A stretch of DNA of 17,371 nucleotides. It comes from Alectoria sarmentosa (Eukaryota > Ascomycota > Lecanoromycetes > Lecanorales > Parmeliaceae). Position 1 is the first letter of the stretch; each line of letters opens with the position of its first letter. A model generated the notes under the pieces. The model saw only the letters and a program-made list of their open reading frames with translations, made no database searches and had not been told where the DNA came from. Shown piece by piece: positions 1 through 8,178 of the stretch. Location: the NCBI GenBank assembly GCA_009733775.1, contig WOGZ01000466.1, positions 3,571 through 20,941 on the forward strand, read 5' to 3'. The position numbers were made by a program, and so were the translations under genes.

Positions 1-65
1 TTTTCTTTTCTTTTCTTTTCTTTTCTTTTCTTTTCTTTTCTTTTCTTTTCTTTTATTTTTTTTTT
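1..65. repeat. (TTTTC)10 microsatellite followed by a T-rich tract
   Basis: Ten perfect TTTTC pentamers occupy 1-50 and are followed by an almost pure T run to 65. The array touches the window edge, so its true length is unknown. It is pyrimidine-only on the plus strand, like the simple repeats near 7,821-8,035. Confidence 0.95.
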
Positions 66-1086
66 CGGGTACGACAGTAATGAAGGCCATTTGTTACTTT
101 TTGTTCAACCTTATTCCCCTTTTTTTCTTCTTCTTTTTTTTCAAATTGAAATCTCCCTTGCGAAGCTGCTGTAGCCGCGTTCTCTCTGGGGGGATTCTTG
201 TCCTATTGTTTGTATGGCTTGGTCCTATCTATCTATCCGGATTCGGTCTCGGTCTCATGTGATTGATTGACCCTTGACTGACTGATGCGAAGCTTCTCTT
301 CAGGCGCTGTGGTGGTGTTTTTGATGTGTTTGGCGAGCTCGGTGCTCTGGGTTCGTTGAAACATTTTGTCGATGTCTCGTTTTGTTACGTCGGGTGGCGT
401 TCATCGTCGTCCAGTCCATTGCTTGGCATAGTCTACAGTAGGTTTTCCTCCTATTACAGAAATAGAGTAGAGTACCCCTCAGCATCTAGTTTGTTAAATA
501 AAACGAACATCTTTGATCGCTGTTGCTTTAAAACTGCTGAATCATGCATCAAGAGTAGCAGTGTTATCGCACTCGATTCCCCGCACTGAAGTAGCCAGCG
601 GCTTGGATATGAGATTACTCGTGACACAGAAAAGGCGTCGGTACGAGCGATGGAGACTCGAAAGGCCGTGAGCAATCCTAGCTATTGGGTTCTCCCTCTC
701 AGAGAGACGAAACGAGTAGGGATCTCCTAGTGGTAACGAAAGCGCAGGGTGAGGGGAGGTGTCTTGAACCTCCACCGTGAGATATGCGCACGCTCCACCC
801 AATTACCAGTTTGAGCTGCATATTAGCCAGTTATATCACTCCTTGAGGCCAGCGACAATCGAAATGCGCGAGATGAGGCCATTCGTCGAGAGTGTCTTCA
901 AGTGATTTGCTAGGGTTCTGGATGTTGGAAGTTCTTTGAACTACAGCTGTCGGAATCCGTATTCAAGTGGTTGTTATCAAACACTTGCGGGATAGCTCTC
1001 CTAATCAGGTCGTACGTATTAAGATCGTTGTTCACCATGTTTAAATCGAGGCTCGGGTGACGGATATCACAGGCGCCTTGGGGTAA
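66..1086. other. Stretch with no recognisable gene
   Basis: Base composition is normal for the left part of the window. Open frames here are short (under 90 codons), overlap on both strands and show no family motif. A stem-loop with a tRNA T-arm-like sequence lies near 735-775 on the minus strand, but it does not complete a tRNA fold. I see no coding gene, terminator or repeat that I can defend. Confidence 0.5.
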
Positions 1087-2280
1087 CATGAGCGCGCTAG
1101 CCCACACCGTGACCGTGCATCAATCGAAAGCAAGTATACTTACTACCTTTCCCTTACCCGTAGCTCTGGCTCACGACATGTCGAGCGGCCACTCACTTTG
1201 AGTCGGTTGGCTTGTACAGAGCAGGCCTGGAGTCTCGTATATCTGAATTTTACCCACGAGCATAAGGATACGTTTGTCGAAGACTTTGCGCAGGCTTGCA
1301 GGATCTGCTAGGACTTGAGTATCATTTCGTTGGCAGAGTGGATGCTTGTATAGATGGCGAGCGTGAATATATCTTTCCCGTCAATTCGTTCGGTGTTATC
1401 AGGAGGAGAGAGGAGCTCATCGCCATTATTGCTGCCGAAGCGCCCTTAGATAAGATCTAGGATCTTTGATGTTGACATCGCATCGTCAGAAGAAACCTCG
1501 GTCAGCCTTCAGGCAGAGCCTTTCCTTCCCCCCCCCCGCCAAACCCCGCTATTTTCCTTCTTAGCCCCGTCTGGTCTTTCCGGCTGCGGTGGGGAAGAAG
1601 ACTCGTTGAGACCGCGTTACGGGCTCGAGAATCCAGGTGGAGGGGTTGGGGTGCTTTGTTTGTGAATCTTATTGTATGAAATCAGTTCTTCTGAATACTC
1701 GCAATCTAGTGGTCGATATTCAACCGAAGGGGTTTCTAAAGATCAACAGGGGCTGGGATTGGTATAGTACCTGGCAACCTTCGCTCCAAAATGCGCGCTC
1801 TGCCTGCAATAGACATGGCTGGATGGTGGCAGTAGAATTGAAACAAAGGCTAAAGATGTACTGGGAACGGCAGAATAGTAGAAGGGCAAAGAGATTTTCG
1901 ATGCCTTTGTTGGACTCGACTTTACAGGGAAACCCTACCAGCCCGCATAGGTCCTAGCGAGATATTGGTACCACTTTGTGCTGTCCAGTCTCACTAACGT
2001 CGAGTTGCATGATGTAGCGGATGAGTGTTTGGTACGGTAGGCTGTGCTGTATGCGATCGAGGAGGCGGAGAACAAGCAGGCTGAGAATCAGGATTTAGAA
2101 GCAGGAGTGGTCGAACCTGAAGACAAGGTATGGGAACGGCTACGTTGATTAGACCAGCCGGTCTATCACGGGACAAGGAGTCTTCTATTGGTAACTGCAC
2201 TACCTGTCCTTTTTCTCCCATCGCGTTTTGGAGCTAAACGACTTGATGCTGGCCCTGGCGATTCTGGCTGCGTCCATTAG
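1087..2280 (+). pseudogene. Decayed protein-coding gene of unknown family, many TAG stops and a frameshift pair
   Basis: The frame starting at 1087 reads like protein almost continuously to a final TAG at 2278. It is interrupted at TAG 1309, TAG 1447, TGA 1663, TAG 1765, TAG 1810, TAG 1876, TAG 1879, TAG 1948, TAG 2038 and TGA 2146. Between about 1300 and 1452 the plausible reading moves to another frame (1266-1457) and then returns, implying two small indels. Protein-like stretches include TEQAWSLVYLNFTHEHKD (first frame), LGLEYHFVGRVDACIDGE (shifted frame), KGKEIFDAFVGLDFTGKP and LTNVELHDVADECLVR (first frame again). The stops are almost all TAG, as expected if CAG (Gln) or TGG (Trp) codons suffered C-to-T or G-to-A changes. 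A run of ten C at 1528-1537 lies inside. I do not recognise the family. The 5' end is uncertain and no start codon is assigned. Spliced introns could explain a minority of the breaks but not the run of TAGs. Confidence 0.5.
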
Positions 2281-2426
2281 GTCGCAAATGTATTATGAGA
2301 CAGTCCAAATTCTATGTCAGTATGGCCAGTCATCGCTCCTGAGCTGTGCGGTTGGAGGAACGGTTGGTGTCAGTTTTCCCTTGCTCTAAAGTAAAGATCT
2401 TCGCTCCTCTGACGCTATCCTCCCGC

Positions 2427-3072
2427 TCATTCCCATACGAATCCCACCACCCCTGTCACTGCCCAACCTACACCCAATGACACAAGCAACCGCCTCAGAT
2501 CATTGCTCTTCCTGATTCCCTCGTTGAAGCCAGTGATAAATGGTACCTCGGCCTTCGCCTTCCAAAACCCGGTAATGTGGCTATATGCACCCGCCGTTGC
2601 AGCCACGTTTGCTAATGCCAGCATCGGCGAGACACCGGGACGAAAAAGGAGCGTGATAGCGGAGGCGAATGAAAGGAAAACCTACGAGAGGGTAGGAGCG
2701 TTAGTGTTCGTAGTAGGAGTTGTAAAACTGAACGACTCTGTTCTTTATGACGTAGTATGTGGGTGTAAAACAATACAGCAACGTGTATTGGTACTGAACA
2801 GAGGTTTATTCTTCAGAGTACACGGGTTTCACTGGTAGAGCCGCATACGACTTGCGGAGAAGACAGTGGATACGTACTGCGGCAGCACCACTCGCTTGGG
2901 TGACTCGGGTCTTGTACAGATCGCTCCCTGCCTTGTCAAGGTACTTGGCGGCTTTTTTCGTGCTCTCTTCGTACTGTTGGAGGTTGGTGATGGCGATGTA
3001 TGATCTTTGGGCTGCGAAGAGGGACAGGAGCGCCAGGAGTGGTGCGAAGAATGTTGTTGGAAGGAATGTCAT
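2427..3072 (-). CDS. Small four-helix membrane protein of unknown function (two exons, 149 residues)
   Basis: On the minus strand exon 1 runs 3072-2878 and exon 2 runs 2681-2427. The 196-nt intron (2877-2682) has a GTACGT donor, a CACTAAC branch site and a CGTAG acceptor. The start ATG at 3072 sits in the strong context TCACCATGA. The spliced protein has 149 residues. Hydrophobic segments at about 8-23, 64-79, 85-102 and 130-148 suggest four membrane helices. A charged, lysine-rich, probably helical stretch at about 30-60 (QQYEESTKKAAKYLDKAGSD) separates helices 1 and 2. A conserved-looking GFWKAKAEVPFITGFNEG patch at about 103-120 lies between helices 3 and 4. Splicing restores a single coherent frame from two separate open frames, which is the main support. 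Size and topology resemble small four-helix families such as MAPEG, but I see no diagnostic motif and assign no function. Unspliced reading would end at a TAA inside the intron. Confidence 0.72.
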
Positions 3073-3262
3073 GGTGAGCTCTGGCTCGTTGTGGGGCTGG
3101 GGAAAAGAAAAGGGCGGTAATATAAGGTCTTGGATGGGTAATTTAGATTGGTGAGGGATGATGGAGATGGAGAAACAGAGGTATATTTTTCCTTGCCAGA
3201 GATCGGGCGCAGAGATGGCCTTCAGAATCTTGAGCTGGGTCAAAGACGCCCGATCACGTGAT
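3073..3262 (-). promoter_or_regulatory. 5' flank of the minus-strand membrane-protein gene with a palindromic CACGTG box
   Basis: A perfect 10-bp palindrome ATCACGTGAT lies at 3253-3262, about 180 bp upstream of the ATG at 3072. CACGTG flanked as TCACGTGA is the classical site of fungal bHLH factors of the Cbf1/Pho4 type; binding here is inference. No strong TATA box was seen between the palindrome and the gene. Confidence 0.35.
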
Positions 3263-4888
3263 GGAAAGGCGCTACGCTAGTGCTGCAATTTTCGGGGCCT
3301 TCCGGTCAACCTTTTTTCTTCTTCATTTTGATTTCGTTTCCTGCAGCATCACCAGCAAGTCCCTGCTCACATCCTTAGTGATGCAAGCGAGCGTCAAGAA
3401 CTGCTGGTCAATCGCTCTTCTCGTTGGCAAACCACATGCTTCTCAGGCGGCCCTGCCCTTTCACACCCTTGCTCCCTCTTCTGGAACCTGGTGTCTATTC
3501 CGACACGCGTCTGCCCTCAGAACTGAGTCCTTCATTCGTGGAATGCGATGCCCATAAGATTGAGGCTAAGACAGAGTATGGCCATGTCCAAGAACCTCGA
3601 GTCAGAAAGGTCTCCTGTGGACAGGGAAGGAGAGCAGCAAAGCGAAAGAGAGGAACATGGAGAACGCATCGAGGCTGGTCTGCCGGGACTTGGGGCAATA
3701 GCTGCGTGAAACACAAGAGTGGGAAACACATGCGAGAGTTCCGGTTTGGGAAGATTCATCAGCAGGGATACGGTCGCTCTGCACTCACTGGCTTTTACAA
3801 CAATGACGATTGTAAGCATTGATGCAATCACCGAGCTGCACCAATCCTCTCTACAAAGTACAAGCAGCTCCTTTTCCCTAAGCCTAAGGAGAATCTGAGC
3901 GCTGCTCATATGAAGAGTCTGGATCAAGAAGAAACAGGTGCAGCGAGAGAATGGGGAATTCCACAAAAATCCGTCGGAACGAGGCGGTGCTACATCTATG
4001 AGTCTGGAAAGACTGAACGGAATGCTTATTGCGTTATAGTTGTATAATGCCTGGAGAGCGGTGCTCTCAAGCTAAGGAAGCGCATCTCAATTATTGTTGG
4101 TGTACACACGTTTCAAAAGGCCCCACAGAGCTCAGCAGCGTCATGACTGAGAGCCCGGGTCGCAAATATCGCAACGCACTTTCCTCTAGGTATAAAGCAG
4201 ACAAATATTCGGGACCGTGACGGGCCTTCGCTGCTGCTGACCTACCTCTTCCGTTTGCGGAAAAGATCGAGAAGGCCGCGCAACCATTCGTCTCAGTGGT
4301 CGCTAACTCAGTCAATCTTGCTTCTTCGATGGGAAGGCTTCTCTTTGTTGCTGATGCTCATATCCAACCCCGATGTTATATGACTTGCAGTATCCACGAA
4401 ACAATATCTAACACTATACTGAGCGAAAAGATGCTGAAGGGAGATGTTGGCCTGGTCTCCTGGCAGGAATAGGAGACAGAGAGCACTTTATGTGACTGAT
4501 GAGCATTGTGCGGCAAAGTTGATATCAGGCCAAATATCTTACTTCCTTTTCAAGTGAGGGCAGATACCATCTGGCAATCCATGCGCAGAGAGTTTGCGAA
4601 TACCGACGGCAATAGCGCTAGGACCTCTAAGCGTAGCACTCGGCTCAATTCGTGATGATGCATGTGGATGGTTATGTCGAATACAGCTCATGTAAAGCAA
4701 GATGTGGGTGAAATCTAATTCCGACGATTACTCCAGGCAAGCTGTTAAAGATAATAAGATTTTTGTCCCTCCATTTTAGCACAACTTTCTAAGTGTCTGG
4801 CTGTCATGTGTTGGGTCTTGCATCCGAGGCATCTCATCCAGCCACTTGGCCTCATCAGGCTTAAAGCGCCTCGGCACTCAGCTGAACC
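3263..4888. other. Stretch with no recognisable gene
   Basis: Overlapping open frames on both strands (for example 3424-3822 plus and 3532-3966 minus) have no recognisable domain, and the minus one has no ATG at its start. A purine-rich frame from ATG 3578 gives 43 residues rich in Glu, Arg and Ser and then stops. None shows splice sites that join into a longer protein by eye. A short gene or gene relic cannot be excluded. Confidence 0.4.
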
Positions 4889-4898
4889 TACCTAGGTA
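4889..4898. promoter_or_regulatory. Palindromic TACCTAGGTA box
   Basis: A perfect 10-bp palindrome TACCTAGGTA. Palindromes with a CCTAGG core recur in ascomycete intergenic DNA, but no gene start is supported next to this one, so its role is unknown. Confidence 0.25.
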
Positions 4899-5880
4899 AA
4901 CTATTGCCGGCAGGGCTCTCTAACATTACTCCACACTCATACTCAGTCTATACTTTTACAGTATCGACAAGAGAGATTGACGCAAATGAAGAACCGTCAG
5001 CCCAGCAAGAGCTCTTCCCTTTTACACAAATTGACGACCATCAAAATCCGCTCCCTTACACCTGGCAGTTCTTCGTGCTGTGCCTCTCTTGTGAGTGCCT
5101 CAATCCAAATCCGCAATCAATCGCGACATCTCGATGCGTACGCTCCTAGTGAATATCGACAAGCCCGACCAGCATTGCAAACATGATGGGAAGGATCACA
5201 ATTGCCGTCATGGGAGAACTAGCACGCCGACTTAAAACAACGTTGCGCTGTGCCACTCAGGCTTCAAGGCTGTGAATGGTCGCTGCGCCTTTTTCAGCTG
5301 AAAGAGACGGAAGAAGAAAGTGCAAGAAGATTCGCAGCAGAGTTTGGGATAGGTGATAGTGCGGAAATAGGTCTGTGTAAAGTCAAGGGTCCGATTATAT
5401 CTATTTGGCGTCGCAGTGTGCTGGAAATGGCCAAAAAACATATCGGCAAAGAGGTGAGGAGGGGATGTAATTTAAGAAACATGCTAGTGCGAGTCATCAA
5501 CGTGCATTAGGTCGCCGCAGGATCCCGCAGAACCACCTACCCAAGCTCGGCCGAATCCTAGAATAAGGAAGGAGATTTAAGACCAGTAAGACAGGAGGTG
5601 CCGAACAATCACCCATCTGAACCCGCTGGTCTGTGGAGAAATGCTCTGGGCCTGGATGTCTGACCCGCAATATGATTTCTACCTAATCATCGTCAATCAA
5701 TTTTGCTGATCATTGGCACAGCTCAGAGACACTGCCCGAGCTTGAGTCATGTGGTCAGCTTATTATTCTACGCGAGGGATGCGTCCTTAAATCCTGTCTC
5801 ACGCATTCCTCCAATAAGCTGGGCGTTGAAAGTGCAAGGTTTCGTGGTGTGTAAGGATGATGGAGGTTCTACGCACTGAG
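4899..5880. other. Intergenic stretch with no supported gene
   Basis: An open frame at 5250-5510 reads as a charged, partly helical peptide but begins at GTG. Frames at 4904-5149 also lack an ATG start. No splice-joined protein or family motif was found. It probably is distal upstream DNA of the receptor gene at 6,281, possibly with gene relics. Confidence 0.4.
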
Positions 5881-6280
5881 AAACCTATTTAAGGTATTCG
5901 GCTAGACCGCAAGAGGATTAAACATAATCCCTATGGCGATCAACGGAAGCTGTAACCGCTGGCACAGTGTTTCAATGTCTTGTCTGTGTTTGTCTAATTC
6001 GCTCCGCCTCTTGCCCCAATCAACCCTAGATCTCTATGGGCATATCGAAGATCTTAATCATATCCAAGCTGACTGTGCCTCAACCTACACAGCGAGGGCT
6101 GATGGTGTGGTGCAATGCCTTGAATTTGTTCAACAGACTGATGGCAGTCACTATGCATTTATTTAGGGTCTCGATTCCGCCGTCATCTCGACCCTCAGCC
6201 TCTTCTGCACGTCTCATTCCTCTCATTCCATGCTGCAAGAGTGAGTGTGGTGACTTCTTCCCTGAATTACGCCGTCGACA
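5881..6280 (+). promoter_or_regulatory. Probable promoter and 5' leader of the receptor gene
   Basis: A TATTTAA element at 5886-5892 is rather far from the ATG at 6281. A pyrimidine-rich tract at about 6191-6236, just upstream of the start codon, resembles the CT-rich tracts common near fungal transcription starts. The start context is GACAATG, with A at -3. The transcription start itself cannot be read from the sequence. Confidence 0.3.
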
Positions 6281-7633
6281 ATGTATCAAAGAAGCCTTAT
6301 TCCCACCCAGGGAAATGGCATGGGCATCACCATCGTTGTCGTCCTCTCACTATGCTATGGTCTTGCCACCGTCGCTATTGGCATCCGCTTGTGGTCAAGA
6401 AAGATCAAGAACTTTGGTCTATTCTTGAATGACTACGCAGCGGTACTCGGATGGGTATGACCAATAAGCGATCATTCTGTCTACCATTGGCTGACCGTCC
6501 AGTTCTTCTCTGCTGGCCTCCTTGCCACTGCAATTATCAGTAAGTAAGCCTTCTTTTCAAGCGTTGCGTCTCTGACAAGAAGAGCAGGTGTTCAAGACGG
6601 AGGTGGGAAGCACATGATGGCTGTAAACCCAGCCAATATACCAAATATTCTAAAGGTATGCCAAGCATGAAACGGGAAATACTTCACGTGTGGTCGTCCC
6701 AACGCTGATATTTCTTGTCAAGACATTTGTGGTCGGGGATCTGATATGGATTGCAGCCTGCGTGTCAATCAAAATTTCCATCATACATTTCTACATCTCC
6801 ATTTTCGGTTCCAACAAAACATTCCGCAGAGCCGCATACGCAGTAATGGCTATCGCAATAGCGTACGCTATTGGAGTACTCCTGGAAAATGTCTTAATTT
6901 GCCGCCCGTTTGCCAAAAATTGGTACCCTCATTTACCAGGACATTGCGGAAATGACGTTGGAAATCTTATTGCTGCCAGCGCTTGCAATGTAGCCATAGA
7001 CTTGACCATCATTGCCCTACCGATACCAATGATTTGGTCGCTCCACATGGCTACCCGGAGAAAGGTGGAGCTCACAATCACTTTTGCTCTCGGTGTTCTG
7101 TATGTGTCCCGATACGTGCCTTTTTGTTCACTGGAGCTAACACCTATGCTCACAGCATTTGCGCCGTCACAATCATTCGTCTTGTCCTGGCCACTCGACT
7201 GAACATGGATGACTTCACGTACGACATCGCCAGGATCGGCATGGTCTCCATGCTGGAACCTCTGCTGGGCATCACCATTGCGTGCTTGCCCCTCTTCCCG
7301 CCCGCCTTCAAAAAGATGACGGGCCGTCTGGACGCGACCGGCTCGGGCGGCACCCCCAACGTCCTCTCGAGCAGCGTCGCCCGCCTGCGCGCCAAGAGGT
7401 CCAAGAACTCGGATTTCGAAAAATTCAACGACTCCGACCTGCTCACGGACCTGGAGGACAACAGAATCGAGAATTACATCTCGGGTCCGAAGCGCGAGCA
7501 GCCGGACTACGCGGTCGATGGGGGCGGCGGCCCGTTTGCGGACTTCGAGGTCCCGCCGCTGTCTGCGATCAAGGTCGAACAGGACTGGGAGGTTCGATCG
7601 GATGAGCAGAGACATCCGGAAGCGAAGGTGTGA
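6281..7633 (+). CDS. Fungal rhodopsin-like seven-helix membrane protein (PTH11/SAT4 type), five exons, 377 residues
   Basis: Exons are 6281-6454, 6503-6539, 6588-6655, 6723-7099 and 7156-7633. Introns of 48, 48, 67 and 56 nt have GTATGA, GTAAGT, GTATGC and GTATGT donors, CTGAC, CTGAC, CTGAT and CTAAC branch sites, and AG acceptors. All junctions keep frame (378 codons with stop). An in-frame TGA at 6263 precedes the ATG. Seven hydrophobic segments lie at about 14-36, 53-71, 98-121, 130-152, 174-198, 208-231 and 248-270. Family hallmarks are LFLNDYAAVLGW (47-58), CRPFAKNWYP...GHC (Cys153 and Cys168), ACNVAIDLTIIALPIP (180-195), RRKVEL, the TIIR motif (224-227), DDFTYD and the last-helix LEPLLGITIACLP. 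The 105-residue tail is polar and probably cytoplasmic. The family contains putative G-protein-coupled receptors of the plasma membrane; PTH11 of Magnaporthe is the namesake. This protein lacks the N-terminal cysteine-rich CFEM domain found in some members, so ligand and role are unknown. The GC-rich 3' exon differs in composition from exon 4. Confidence 0.9.
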
Positions 7634-7820
7634 ATTTATTTAAATGCGGTTAAGGCGGAAACTACGATTACGACTCGGAATGACGGGTGTTTCTCACTGT
7701 TGTCTGTCCATGGCTTATCTCTTGAATGGTTTGGTTCGGCGCGGGCGGTTGACTTTTCGGCTTGTCCCATGTTCCCATCTCGCGCTATCAAATGGAAATC
7801 GTTACGAGCCTTTTACAGTC

Positions 7821-8035
7821 CTCCCTCCCTCCCTCCCTCCCTCCACCCATGTTCGCACCCGCCCGTTTCGTTTCGTTTCGTTTCGTTTCGTTTCGATTTT
7901 CTTCGCATCCGATCGCGCGCTTCTAGCATCCTTCAGCTGAAATATCCCCCTCTCTCTTCTTCTTCTTCTTCTTCTTCTTCTCACCCCTACTCTACTCTAC
8001 TCTACTCTTCTCTATTCTATTCTGCTCCCCTCTCT
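7821..8035. repeat. Cluster of pyrimidine-rich simple repeats
   Basis: Several independent microsatellites follow one another: (CTCC)6 at 7821-7844, (GTTTC)6 at 7865-7894, (CTT)8 at 7956-7979, (TACTC)4 at 7988-8007, then a TTCTATTC-like run to about 8035. All but (GTTTC)n are purely or nearly purely pyrimidine on the plus strand. The cluster lies between the receptor gene and the tandem array. Confidence 0.9.
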
Positions 8036-8048
8036 GTAATTGTAACTC

Positions 8049-8178
8049 CTGTAACTGTATCTCCATATAGCGTAAATCTCATTCTGCTCCCCCGCTGTAA
8101 CTGTAACTCCATATAGCGTAAATCTCATTCTGCTCCTGCTGTGACTGGAACTCCATATAGCGTAAATCTCATTCATTC
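8049..8178. repeat. Three direct copies of a ~45-bp repeat
   Basis: Copies start at 8049, 8095 and 8139 (46, 44 and about 40 bp). They share CTGTRACTG...CTCCATATAGCGTAAATCTC, followed by ATTCTGCTCC in the first two. The third copy runs into the larger tandem array. The core ATATAGCGTAAATCTC recurs, mutated, at about 8437 and about 11,302. Confidence 0.9.

Noticed and set aside
720..805. Possible tRNA gene on the minus strand (GGTTCAA and a GTGGAGCG-like D-arm)
   Set aside because: The T-loop would have nine rather than seven bases, the anticodon loop does not close with seven bases, and no acceptor stem pairs. At best it is a degenerate tRNA-like sequence.
1637..1957. 106-codon open frame on the plus strand
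   Set aside because: It starts from an ATG in a frame different from the relic gene whose protein-like reading covers the same bases, and it has no recognisable domain.
3532..3966. 144-codon open frame on the minus strand and a 132-codon frame on the plus strand over the same region
   Set aside because: The minus frame begins at a non-ATG codon. Neither shows a domain or consistent splice signals, and each could be a shadow of the other.
4470..4660. Two overlapping plus-strand frames that look protein-like (for example VRADTIWQSMRREF)
   Set aside because: Both are short, stop quickly and have no start codon, splice partner or recognised motif. They are too weak to call a gene relic.
6929..7615. 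228-codon minus-strand open frame opposite the receptor gene
   Set aside because: It is antisense to exons 4 and 5 and crosses the intron of a gene with clear family motifs on the plus strand; it is a GC-driven shadow.
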